Source of the DNA: UMGS172 sp045546915
GTDB lineage: Bacteria; Bacillota; Clostridia; Oscillospirales; Acutalibacteraceae
Reading direction: 5' to 3'
Assembly (NCBI GenBank): GCA_045546915.1
Contig: JAZQDU010000024.1
Location: forward strand, 1 to 21,185
Length of the DNA: 21,185 bases
Of this stretch, positions 1-6,598 are shown one piece after another. The position numbers were made by a program, and so were the translations under genes. The notes under the pieces are model-generated. The model did no database searches, had not been told where the DNA came from, and saw nothing but the letters and a program-made list of their open reading frames with translations. Position 1 is the stretch's first letter, and every line of letters starts with the position of its first letter.

Positions 1-19
1 GCCCGCGTGCTTTATACGG

Positions 20-47
20 AAAAAGCCGCTCTGTGGAGCGGCTTTTT
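20..47 (-). terminator. Rho-independent terminator of the lipoprotein gene
   Basis: A perfect 7-bp GC-rich stem, GCCGCTC (25-31) with GAGCGGC (36-42), closes a TGTG loop. A5 on one side and T5 on the other make it look active in both directions. It lies 12 bp past the lipoprotein stop codon, so it most likely ends that leftward transcript. It could also stop a rightward transcript entering from outside the window. Confidence 0.9.
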
Positions 48-58
48 GGATACTGTCA

Positions 59-763
59 TCAGGGAATGATCCCCAACGTCTTCATCGCTTGCATAAAGGT
101 GTCGGCTTGGCCGTTCGGGTTGGCTTTCTGCGTTGCTTCGATGTCATACCACGCATATTCAAGCCCGTGAATGATGATAGGCAGTTTTTTGCCGAAGCGT
201 GCCTGCGTATATCCTTCCGATTGCAGCTTTTTGGCTACCTCAGAGACGATCTGCAACAGCTCATAATGCCCAACGGGGCCCTTGCCGATATATCGGGAAT
301 GCTCATCGTAGCAATTTTCGTCTTCTTCGCCGATATTGTCAATGCCGTTTTGCTCATACCACTCAAACAACAGCTCGATCGTTTCATCGGGTTCATCGGG
401 GTCAATGATGGGCACCACATTCTGTCGCCAAAAAGCATAATTCCAGCGCTCTTCATCATATAAGCCTGCCCCGTTACAATCCGATTCGGTATTATAACTG
501 ACGGCAAAATACGATACGTTGCTGAAACCCTTGTATTGATAACTTTCGTTAGAGTAAACGAAGAAGGAGATGGCATAAACACCGTCTTCCGACCACGCGT
601 CCATCGCCGATTTTACCTTTTCGTATATCTTTTCCGTTATATTGGTCATATCGGGGCCTCCTTGAGGATACATAAACGGTGTGCTGACGGGGATCTCGGC
701 GTTGCACCCTGCCAGAGAAAAGGAAAGCAATAAACAAACCAGACAGCAGAATATTCGTTTCAT
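59..763 (-). CDS. Putative lipoprotein of unknown function
   Basis: This encodes 234 residues. The N-terminus is a typical lipoprotein signal: MKR, a hydrophobic stretch, then lipobox LAGC with Cys at residue 20, predicting lipidation and anchoring on the outer face of the membrane. The mature part is acidic and rich in aromatic residues (runs such as DPDEPDET and GEEDEN). I recognise no domain or catalytic motif. The start is supported by a strong AGGAGAAGG-type ribosome binding site just upstream, and a consensus promoter sits at 788-816. The gene is a single transcription unit ended by the hairpin at 20-47. Its codons end in C or G more often (ATC, CTG, TTC, CCC) than those of the genes to its right, which may mean different ancestry. 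It is certainly a gene; its function is unknown. Confidence 0.85.
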   Translation of the reverse strand: MKRIFCCLVCLLLSFSLAGCNAEIPVSTPFMYPQGGPDMTNITEKIYEKVKSAMDAWSEDGVYAISFFVYSNESYQYKGFSNVSYFAVSYNTESDCNGAGLYDEERWNYAFWRQNVVPIIDPDEPDETIELLFEWYEQNGIDNIGEEDENCYDEHSRYIGKGPVGHYELLQIVSEVAKKLQSEGYTQARFGKKLPIIIHGLEYAWYDIEATQKANPNGQADTFMQAMKTLGIIP

Positions 764-787
764 TTCACCTTCTCCTCCCCTAACAAA

Positions 788-816
788 ATTATATCACCTG
801 TTCGTTGGAATTTCAA
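788..816 (-). promoter_or_regulatory. Sigma-A-type promoter of the lipoprotein gene
   Basis: On the minus strand TTGAAA (811-816) and TATAAT (788-793) are separated by exactly 17 bp. Transcription would start near 781, giving a leader of under 20 nt that consists almost only of the ribosome binding site. A run of seven G (817-823) touches the upstream edge of the -35 box. Confidence 0.75.
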
Positions 817-986
817 GGGGGGGACAAACGATACTTAATTCTTCTATGCTTTTATCTAAGGCCGATGCATTCTCTTTGTGAAAGTCACTTTTGCTACCGT
901 ACCACGATACGTATTGCGGCGGCAATCTGTTTCCGAAATCGGCAGGGAGAGAATAGTGAAAAGTGAAGAGTGAAGAGGTAAAAAGT

Positions 987-1022
987 AAAATCGACAAACC
1001 TCTGTTGAGATTTGTCGATTTT
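987..1022. repeat. Hairpin repeat, copy 1 (REP-like)
   Basis: This is a perfect 12-bp stem, AAAATCGACAAA (987-998) with TTTGTCGATTTT (1011-1022), around a 12-nt loop, CCTCTGTTGAGA. Stem and loop resemble the hairpin at 1202-1245 (loop CCTTCTGTCGAAAA), so the two are probably copies of one repeat family. On the minus strand each copy is followed by a pyrimidine-rich tract of similar style. It has T runs and could terminate transcription, but no gene ends right here. Confidence 0.7.
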
Positions 1023-1090
1023 GGAAAGGTAGAATATAATAGAAGTTTTTATTATATAAGATTGAACTTTCGAAAGTATGATTATTCAAT

Positions 1091-1107
1091 GCTTTGCGTA
1101 GCAAAGC
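1091..1107. repeat. Short perfect palindrome
   Basis: GCTTTGC and GCAAAGC flank a GTA centre. An overlapping palindrome, GTAGC-AAA-GCTAC (1098-1110), uses the same bases, so two alternative hairpins compete. I cannot assign a role; it sits within the repeat-rich region between the two larger hairpins. Confidence 0.6.
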
Positions 1108-1201
1108 TACCTTTTCTTTTATCTCTTCTCTCTTATCTTTTATCTGGAAACGACAATTTTGAGAGAAGAGAGAAAAATGAAAAGAAAAAAGTGAAAAGAA
1201 C

Positions 1202-1244
1202 AAAAAGAAACGACAACCTTCTGTCGAAAATTGTCGTTTCTTTT
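1202..1244 (-). terminator. Terminator of tRNA-Val formed by hairpin repeat, copy 2
   Basis: This is a perfect 15-bp stem (1202-1216 with 1231-1245) around a 14-nt loop, with T runs at both ends. The last stem base coincides with the final A of the tRNA CCA end, so the hairpin starts directly at the mature 3' end of tRNA-Val on the minus strand and should act as its terminator. The loop contains TGTCG, which can pair with CGACA of the left arm in an alternative shorter stem. The sequence is related to the hairpin at 987-1022. Confidence 0.75.
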
Positions 1245-1320
1245 TGGTGGACGCTGGGGGACTCGAACCCTCGACCGCCCGCACGTCAAGCGGGTGCTCT
1301 ACCAGCTGAGCTAAACGTCC
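1245..1320 (-). tRNA. tRNA-Val (anticodon GAC)
   Basis: This is a 76-nt cloverleaf with encoded CCA. Acceptor arms GGACGTT and AGCGTCC pair with one T-G wobble. The D arm TAGCTCAGCTGGTAGAGCA is canonical. Anticodon stem CCCGC/GCGGG encloses loop TTGACGT, giving anticodon GAC, which reads GUC and GUU valine codons. The T loop is TTCGAGT. The T stem GAGGG/CCCCC has an A-C mismatch at its second pair (A at 1271, C at 1257). A promoter lies at 1340-1368 and a hairpin terminator abuts the CCA end, so it is a complete single-tRNA unit. Confidence 0.95.
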
Positions 1321-1339
1321 TTTTTCAGTTGCAAGGGTT

Positions 1340-1368
1340 ATTATATACAATAAAAAATAAAAAGTCAA
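1340..1368 (-). promoter_or_regulatory. Promoter of tRNA-Val
   Basis: On the minus strand TTGACT (1363-1368) and TATAAT (1340-1345) are separated by 17 bp. Transcription would begin near 1333, about 13 nt before the mature tRNA 5' end. Confidence 0.8.
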
Positions 1369-1400
1369 GCATTATTTTGAAGGTTAAAGGTGGTCTTTTA

Positions 1401-1835
1401 ATGGATTTTTCAAATCGAAAACTGTCGTTTTTCAAGGCGGTTGACCGTGCTGTTGCCGTTTCGTCTTCAATTTTAACAGCGGCATATTTATCGGCGCTTA
1501 TTTTCCTTGTGATGTCCGAAAAATTCGGCAATACAAGGGTTATAGCAATATTCACGCGAATGTTTCCGTCAAGAGAGTTAGAGTCGGTTGCGCTGATATT
1601 AGTCGGTCTTATAGTGGCGGGAGCCATCACCATGTGGGGATATTCTGACAACAAATTAGCGTTTTTGTTGCCGCTTAATGCCGCCTTGTCGGTGCTTTCG
1701 GCGGTATTTTTCCTTTATTATACAAAACTTGCCGTTTTTATTGCCGTTATCATAATAAGTGCCGTTTATTTGGTGCTCAGTATTTTGCGAATTTATATGC
1801 TATATAAAAAGTTTGATTCGGAGCCAATAGATTAA
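1401..1835 (+). CDS. Small four-helix membrane protein, unknown function
   Basis: The protein has 144 residues. The reading frame is open further upstream through the antisense of the tRNA, but the ATG at 1401 has a good ribosome binding site (AAAGGTGG, about 1386-1393), and upstream translation is tRNA-derived and spurious. Four hydrophobic stretches, at roughly residues 14-36, 58-80, 85-107 and 110-133, predict four membrane helices, with a short charged tail ending KKFDSEPID. I do not recognise the family. Its last 4 bp overlap the end of the convergent MgtC-family gene, and no terminator is visible, so the two transcripts probably overlap as antisense RNAs. A weak promoter (TTGCAA/TAAAAA, about 1329-1356) is possible but not convincing. 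Confidence 0.75.
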   Translation: MDFSNRKLSFFKAVDRAVAVSSSILTAAYLSALIFLVMSEKFGNTRVIAIFTRMFPSRELESVALILVGLIVAGAITMWGYSDNKLAFLLPLNAALSVLSAVFFLYYTKLAVFIAVIIISAVYLVLSILRIYMLYKKFDSEPID

Positions 1836-2509
1836 TTTATAATAATAAATCTTATACCTTCAATTTCATCAAATTTTTCTCTTAAGTTTTCGTTTTCTTT
1901 TAATTTAGCAACCGTAATGTAAAGTCCTAAACTATTGGGAACGTTACTTTTGGGTTCTGCCGATTCTATAACCGCGTCAGCGTCAATAGTGGTGCGAATT
2001 CGGTCAATTATATCTTCAACCTTTTGCGATAAATCAATTTCGGCGTAAATGTGTTCTGATTTTTTGCGTCTGCGTTCAAAAACGGTTAAAAAGGCAATGG
2101 TAAAAAAGCAAAGAATAGTTGCTATTGCGGCACCGCTGTAAAAACCAAAACCCAAAGCAATGCCTATTGCTGAGGTTGCCCACATTCCTGCCGCGGTGGT
2201 AAGGCCGATTACTAAGTTACTGTTTTTAACAATAATCATACCCGCACCCAAAAAACCGATACCTGATACAACCTGTGCCGAAAGTCTTAAAACGTCACCG
2301 GGAATGCCTAAAGTGTTAAAAACGTAAAATCCGGTAATAGAACTCATAGCCGAGCCGATACAGACAAGAATATGGGTTCTGAGTCCTGCAGCACTGCCGT
2401 GTTTGCCTCGCTCAAAACCTATAATTCCGCCTACAACAACCGACAGTATCAGTCTTATGGCAATGGTAACATAATTAAATTCGTGTAAAAAAGTAATAAT
2501 TTCAGTCAT
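1832..2509 (-). CDS. MgtC/SapB family membrane protein
   Basis: The protein has 225 residues. The N-terminal two thirds show the MgtC/SapB signature: an Arg-containing first helix, GGIIGFERG, AGLRTHILV, then QVVSGIGFLGAGMI and further glycine-rich helices, about five membrane segments in all. A soluble C-terminal part (about residues 145-225) matches the small ACT-like domain often attached in this family. MgtC proteins are linked to survival in low magnesium and, in some bacteria, to control of the F-type ATPase; the role in commensal Clostridia is not established. The start has an AAAGG ribosome binding site, and a strong promoter lies 40 bp upstream. No magnesium-sensing leader is apparent, because the predicted 5' UTR is only about 35 nt. 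The 3' end overlaps the convergent membrane protein gene. Confidence 0.9.
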   Translation of the reverse strand: MTEIITFLHEFNYVTIAIRLILSVVVGGIIGFERGKHGSAAGLRTHILVCIGSAMSSITGFYVFNTLGIPGDVLRLSAQVVSGIGFLGAGMIIVKNSNLVIGLTTAAGMWATSAIGIALGFGFYSGAAIATILCFFTIAFLTVFERRRKKSEHIYAEIDLSQKVEDIIDRIRTTIDADAVIESAEPKSNVPNSLGLYITVAKLKENENLREKFDEIEGIRFIIIN

Positions 2510-2549
2510 TTATATTAAACCTTTCACAAAAGTACATTCATATATATTT

Positions 2550-2578
2550 ATTATACTTTGTAAATATAAACAAATCAA
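2550..2578 (-). promoter_or_regulatory. Promoter of the MgtC-family gene
   Basis: On the minus strand TTGATT (2573-2578) and a perfect TATAAT (2550-2555) are 17 bp apart. The start site would be near 2543. Confidence 0.75.
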
Positions 2579-2623
2579 GGCTCGCACTCTTATTTTGTGC
2601 CGAATAAAATTGGTTGCGGACAC

Positions 2624-2652
2624 TTGTAATTAGTAATAAATGGTGGTAAAAT
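2624..2652 (+). promoter_or_regulatory. Promoter of the metG-tatD-galM operon
   Basis: TTGTAA (2624-2629) and TAAAAT (2647-2652) are separated by 17 bp. The start site would be near 2659, leaving a 5' UTR of about 55 nt, too short for a T-box leader. It is divergent from the MgtC-family promoter 45 bp away. Confidence 0.6.
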
Positions 2653-2667
2653 ATATTGAAACATTAT

Positions 2668-2694
2668 ACTTTTGGGTTCCATTAGCCTAAAAGT
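2668..2694 (+). promoter_or_regulatory. metG: 5' UTR hairpin before metG
   Basis: A 9-bp stem, ACTTTTGGG (2668-2676) with CCTAAAAGT (2686-2694, one G-U pair), closes a 9-nt loop. It would form about 9 nt after the predicted transcription start and ends just before the ribosome binding site AAAAAAGGA (2695-2703). It does not hide that site, so it may stabilise the mRNA or bind a factor. The A run that follows rules out a terminator on this strand. Confidence 0.5.
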
Positions 2695-2713
2695 AAAAAA
2701 GGAATGATAATTT

Positions 2714-4651
2714 ATGGAAAAACAGAAATTCTACATCACTACGGCGATTGCTTATGCATCGAGAAAACCGCATATTGGCAATTCTTACGACATTGTTCTT
2801 GCCGATATGATTGCCCGTTATAAGAGAAAAAAAGGTTTTGACGTTCGTTTTTTAACCGGTTCTGACGAGCACGGTCAAAAAATAGAAGAAAACGCAAAAG
2901 CAATCGGTATTACTCCTAAAGAGTTGGTTGACAACGTTGCAGGCGAGATAAAATCGGTTTGGGATTGCCTTAACGTAACTTATGACCGATTTATCCGTAC
3001 TACCGATGCCGACCATGAAGATTCTGTTAAAAAGATATTCAAAAAACTTTATGAAAAAGGCGATATTTATAAATCTGAGTACGAGGGTAAATATTGTGTG
3101 CCTTGTGAATCATTCTTCACTTCTTCGCAGTTAAAAGACGGTAAATGTCCCGACTGCGGAAGAGACTGTATTGACTCTAAAGAAGAAGCATACTTTTTAA
3201 AACTTTCAAAATATCAGGATAAGTTGGTTGAATACTACGAAAGCAATCCTGATTTCTTTACACCTTCGTCACGCAAAGCAGAAATGATAAACAACTTCAT
3301 AAAACCCGGTCTTTCCGACCTTTGCGTATCGCGTACTTCGTTTAAATGGGGCATTCCCGTTGATTTTGACGATAAACACGTTGTTTACGTTTGGCTTGAT
3401 GCACTTACCAACTACATTAACGGTATAGGCTACAATCCCGACGGCAGTAGTGACCTTTATAAAAAATATTGGCCGGCCGATTTGCACGTTATCGGAAAAG
3501 ATATTGTTCGTTTCCATTCAATTTATTGGCCTATTATCCTTATGGCTTTGGGCGAGCCGTTGCCCAAACGCATTTTGGCACACCCTTGGCTTTTGTCGGG
3601 TGACGATAAAATGAGTAAATCTAAAGGCAATGTTATCTATGCTGACGAGATGGTAAACCGCTTTGGCACCGACGCTGTAAGATATTATCTGTTATCCGAA
3701 ATGCCCTTTGCTCAGGATGGTGTTATAACTTACGAAAACTTTATAAATAAGTATAATACCGACCTTGCTAACACTCTCGGCAACCTTGTAAACCGTACCG
3801 TTGCTATGACAAATAAGTATTTCGGCGGCACTGTTAACAAGCCCCTAGCCGATTTTGACGAGTTTGATAAAGACCTTAAATTAACCGCAGCCGAAAGTGT
3901 TAAAAAATATTATGAACTTATGGATTCTTACCGCAATGCCGACGCTTGCGAGGCTATTATGACCTTGGCTCGTCGTTGCAATAAGTATATTGACGAAACT
4001 ATGCCGTGGGCATTGGCAAAAGACGAATCGCAAACTAAAAGACTTGAGGCAGTGCTTTACAATTTGCTTGAAAGCATTCGCATTTTGGCATCTTTACTTT
4101 TCCCTGTATGCCCCGAAAGTTCCGAAAAAATCACCGCGCAAATTAACGAGACCTTGGACTGTGACGAATTTGGCGCAGTGGCATCGTATACAGTTGGTGA
4201 AGGAGTGCCTTTGTTTGCTCGACTTGATGCAGAAAAGGTTTTGAGCGAACTTGCCGCCGAGCAAGAGGCTAAAATTAAGGCCGCCGAAAAAGAAAATGCA
4301 AAGAAAGAAAACGTTGCTTTTCTTTCCGAGATAACCTTTGACGAGTTCCAGAAAATTGACCTTCGCGCTTGCAAGATTATAAATTGTGAGCCCATAAAAA
4401 AGGCAAAAAAACTTCTTAAACTTACACTTGATGACGGTAGCGGAACCGAGAGAACCGTAGCATCGGGCATTGCAAAGTGGTACACTCCCGAAGACCTTAT
4501 TGGCAAAACCGTTATTTGTGTTGCTAACTTAAAACCTGCAGTTCTTTGCGGTGTTGAGTCGCAAGGTATGATTCTTGCTGCCGATTGTTCGGAAGACGAA
4601 ATCAAGGTAGTTTTCCTTGATGGAGTACCTGCAGGAAGCACTATAAGATAA
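2714..4651 (+). CDS. metG: Methionyl-tRNA synthetase
   Basis: The product charges tRNA-Met with methionine in the cytoplasm. It has 645 residues, the usual length for the bacterial form with a C-terminal tRNA-binding extension. Visible landmarks are the class I HIGH-type motif HIGN (20-23), a zinc knuckle with paired Cys (C128-x2-C131 and C145-x2-C148), KMSKS (299-303), an anticodon-binding helical region, a Lys/Glu-rich linker (about 510-535), and an EMAP/Trbp111-like OB-fold domain (about 540-645) with ASGIAKWY and SQGMILAA. The start is backed by an AGGA site and the HIGN spacing. It is first in an operon: its stop overlaps the tatD start by one base (TAATG), which allows coupled translation. 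The metG-tatD pairing is common in Firmicutes. Confidence 0.98.
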   Translation: MEKQKFYITTAIAYASRKPHIGNSYDIVLADMIARYKRKKGFDVRFLTGSDEHGQKIEENAKAIGITPKELVDNVAGEIKSVWDCLNVTYDRFIRTTDADHEDSVKKIFKKLYEKGDIYKSEYEGKYCVPCESFFTSSQLKDGKCPDCGRDCIDSKEEAYFLKLSKYQDKLVEYYESNPDFFTPSSRKAEMINNFIKPGLSDLCVSRTSFKWGIPVDFDDKHVVYVWLDALTNYINGIGYNPDGSSDLYKKYWPADLHVIGKDIVRFHSIYWPIILMALGEPLPKRILAHPWLLSGDDKMSKSKGNVIYADEMVNRFGTDAVRYYLLSEMPFAQDGVITYENFINKYNTDLANTLGNLVNRTVAMTNKYFGGTVNKPLADFDEFDKDLKLTAAESVKKYYELMDSYRNADACEAIMTLARRCNKYIDETMPWALAKDESQTKRLEAVLYNLLESIRILASLLFPVCPESSEKITAQINETLDCDEFGAVASYTVGEGVPLFARLDAEKVLSELAAEQEAKIKAAEKENAKKENVAFLSEITFDEFQKIDLRACKIINCEPIKKAKKLLKLTLDDGSGTERTVASGIAKWYTPEDLIGKTVICVANLKPAVLCGVESQGMILAADCSEDEIKVVFLDGVPAGSTIR

Positions 4652-5451
4652 TGGAAAATATCGAAAATTTGCCGTTATTTCGCGGAAAAATCTACGATAC
4701 ACACGCGCATTTTGATGACGAGGCTTTTGACGAAAAAAGGCATGAACTTTTTAGCGAACTTAAAAATTATGGTGTCGGTTGCATTATAAATAACGCTACT
4801 GACCTTAATGAGTCGGCCTTAAAATGTCTTAATTTGTCAGATACATTTGATTTTTGCTATACTGCCATCGGCGTTCATCCGGGGACAATTGAAAACACAG
4901 GCAAACTGCCCGAAAGGGACAAACTTTTATCCCTTTTAAAACACAAAAAGGTGGTAGCGGTAGGCGAAATAGGGCTTGATTACCACTGGTCAACCGATTT
5001 TAAGGAACAGCAAAAACAAGCCTTCTTAATGCAGTGTGAGGTGGCAAACGAGGTAGGACTGCCGGTAATTATCCACGACCGTGAGGCTCATGGTGATACT
5101 TTTGACATTGTGCGTAATTTAAAACCAAAAGGTACAATACATTGTTATTCTAGTAGCGCTGACCTTGCGTGCAAATATATAGAAATGGGTATGTATATCG
5201 GTGTTGGCGGGGTTGTGACCTTTAATAATGCGCGAAAACTTGTAGAAACCGTCGAAGCGATACCGCTTGAGAGGATTTTGCTTGAAACCGATGCGCCGTA
5301 TTTGGCGCCGGTGCCGTTTAGAGGAAAACTTTGTCATTCGGGATATATTTATTATGTGGCACAAAAAATTGCCGAGATAAAGAAAACTGACCTTGAAACT
5401 GTGCTTAAAATCACTGCTCAAAACGCAAGAAATATATATGGTATTGATTAA
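4651..5451 (+). CDS. tatD: TatD family metal-dependent deoxyribonuclease
   Basis: This encodes 266 residues, normal for the family. TatD proteins are cytoplasmic TIM-barrel nucleases of the amidohydrolase superfamily, active on DNA 3' ends and linked to DNA repair. The metal ligands are all visible: THAHFDD (H18, H20), E106 in GEIGLDYHW, H142 in IIHDREAH, H164 in IHCYS, and D214 in LLETDAP. The gene overlaps metG by one base and probably depends on translational coupling, since no separate ribosome binding site stands out apart from sequence inside the metG end. The metG-tatD order matches other Firmicutes (yabD in Bacillus subtilis). The exact physiological substrate in this group is uncertain. 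Confidence 0.95.
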   Translation: MENIENLPLFRGKIYDTHAHFDDEAFDEKRHELFSELKNYGVGCIINNATDLNESALKCLNLSDTFDFCYTAIGVHPGTIENTGKLPERDKLLSLLKHKKVVAVGEIGLDYHWSTDFKEQQKQAFLMQCEVANEVGLPVIIHDREAHGDTFDIVRNLKPKGTIHCYSSSADLACKYIEMGMYIGVGGVVTFNNARKLVETVEAIPLERILLETDAPYLAPVPFRGKLCHSGYIYYVAQKIAEIKKTDLETVLKITAQNARNIYGID

Positions 5452-5474
5452 AAAACACATAAGGAGTTTTTTAT

Positions 5475-6509
5475 ATGATAAAATCAAGTTCCTTTGGTAA
5501 AACAGCCGACGGACAAGAAGTTCGTTTATATCATCTTAAAAATGGTAATTATAGTGCAGATATTACCGATTTTGGCGCAACATTGGTACGCTTCTGCGGA
5601 CCTGACCGTGACGGCAATAATACCGACGTGTTGTTAGGGTTTGAAACGGTCGAACCTTATCTGGGCTCGGTGGGTTACATGGGTGCCGTTATCGGACGTT
5701 TCGGTAACCGCATAGGCGAGGGAAAATTCACCCTCAAAGGTAAGGAATATTTGCTTGCCGTAAACAACGGACCGAACCATCTGCATGGCGGAAAAAAAGG
5801 TTTTAGCCACCGCGTTTGGAGTGTTCGCGACATTGATAACAACACGATTGAGTTTAGTCTTTTAAGTCCTGACGGTGAAGAAGGATACCCCGGTAATTTA
5901 GATGTGAAAATTACCTATTCGCTTGAAGCCGACGGCACTTTGACGCTTGATTATTATGCAATAAGCGATGCCGATACCGTAATTAATCTCACAAACCATG
6001 CGTATTTTAATCTTAACGGTGTTGCCAAAAGCAGTGACGTTTTAAGCCATTCGTTGCAACTTGATTCGACGGCTTTTTGTGAAACGGATGAAAACGGGCT
6101 TGCCAACGGTAACATTTTGGCAGTAAAAAATACTCCGTTTGATTTCAGAGAGCCGAGAATTCTCGGCAATGTTTTAAATGCCGGATTCCAGCCGGCGAAA
6201 AACGGCATCGACCACAATTTTGTGCTTTTAAACGAGGGTAAATTTAAAAAATTCGGTGTGCTTTACAGCGACAACACCGGCATTGAGATGACCTGTTATA
6301 CCGACCAACCGGGTGTGCAGATTTATACCGCCAATTATACAAATTCGTTGGTTGGTAAGGGTAACGTTGTTTATAACAAGCACAGTGCGGTTTGCCTTGA
6401 AACCCAAGGCTTCCCTAATGCAACCGAGCATAAGCATTTCCCGTCACCGATTCTTAAAAAGGGTAGAATTTACCGTCGCAAAACGGCATACAAACTGTCA
6501 GTGAGATAA
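5475..6509 (+). CDS. galM: Aldose 1-epimerase (mutarotase)
   Basis: The enzyme interconverts alpha and beta anomers of galactose, glucose and related sugars, feeding the Leloir pathway. It has 344 residues, typical for GalM. The catalytic residues fall at the same numbers as in Escherichia coli GalM: H104 in NHLHGG, H175 in LTNHAYFNL as proton donor, and E309 in LETQGFPNA as base. There is no signal peptide, so it is cytoplasmic. It starts at an ATG 9 nt after AAGGAG and 23 nt after tatD, so it is the third gene of the metG operon. No other galactose gene is in the window, so its substrate may come from elsewhere. Two terminators follow. Confidence 0.97.
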   Translation: MIKSSSFGKTADGQEVRLYHLKNGNYSADITDFGATLVRFCGPDRDGNNTDVLLGFETVEPYLGSVGYMGAVIGRFGNRIGEGKFTLKGKEYLLAVNNGPNHLHGGKKGFSHRVWSVRDIDNNTIEFSLLSPDGEEGYPGNLDVKITYSLEADGTLTLDYYAISDADTVINLTNHAYFNLNGVAKSSDVLSHSLQLDSTAFCETDENGLANGNILAVKNTPFDFREPRILGNVLNAGFQPAKNGIDHNFVLLNEGKFKKFGVLYSDNTGIEMTCYTDQPGVQIYTANYTNSLVGKGNVVYNKHSAVCLETQGFPNATEHKHFPSPILKKGRIYRRKTAYKLSVR

Positions 6510-6514
6510 ATTTT

Positions 6515-6536
6515 AAGGACAGCCAAAGTCCTTTTT
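6515..6536 (+). terminator. Weak terminator after galM
   Basis: A 6-bp stem, AAGGAC/GTCCTT, around a 7-nt loop is followed by a run of T. It sits 5 bp past the galM stop codon and is weaker than the hairpin that follows. Confidence 0.6.
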
Positions 6537-6549
6537 ATATCCGAAATAC

Positions 6550-6579
6550 AAAAAGCCTTCCTTTTCAGGAAGGCTTTTT
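6550..6579. terminator. Strong bidirectional terminator between galM and the zinc-ribbon gene
   Basis: A perfect 12-bp stem, AAAAAGCCTTCC with GGAAGGCTTTTT, encloses a TTTTCA loop. T runs lie at the 3' end on both strands, so it can end the rightward metG-tatD-galM transcript and the leftward zinc-ribbon transcript. Confidence 0.92.
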
Positions 6580-6598
6580 TACTATTTAGAATATTTAA

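Larger units (their letters stand above)
817..1201. other. Palindrome-rich non-coding region between lipoprotein gene and tRNA-Val
   Basis: I find no supportable gene here. It holds a series of inverted repeats: CGTA/TACG (898-911), ATTGC/GCAAT (913-926), CCGA/TCGG (933-942), a 12-bp-stem hairpin (987-1022), ACTTTCGAAAGT (about 1067-1078), and GCTTTGC/GCAAAGC (1091-1107). Between them are purine-rich tracts (GAGAGAATAGTG, GTGAAGAGTGAAGAGG, GAGAGAAGAGAG). A degenerate half-copy of the hairpin repeat, ACGACAATTTT followed by GAGAGAAG, lies near 1152-1170. Reading frames across this stretch are low-complexity or run through the tRNA and do not look like proteins. One short minus-strand frame (about 794-930) reads more like protein but has no start site I can support. 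Confidence 0.7.

Noticed and set aside
794..930. Short protein-like minus-strand frame (SALDKSIEELSIVCPP)
   Set aside because: No start codon with a ribosome binding site and no recognisable family. It may be a gene remnant but cannot be supported.
817..1245. CRISPR array in the repeat-rich region
   Set aside because: The hairpins are unevenly spaced, diverged and only two or three in number, with no cas genes nearby.
856..1368. Long minus-strand reading frame running through the tRNA
   Set aside because: Its middle is the translated tRNA (RLAQLVEHPLDVRAVEGS), a well-known false gene, and the rest is low-complexity repeat DNA.
963..1400. Upstream extension of the membrane protein gene to an ATG at 963
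   Set aside because: It reads through tRNA antisense (WTLGDSNPRPPARQAGALP) and repeats. The ATG at 1401 has a good ribosome binding site.
2653..2713. T-box or S-box riboswitch ahead of metG
   Set aside because: The predicted leader is only about 55 nt and lacks the T-box AGGGTGG sequence or a SAM aptamer.
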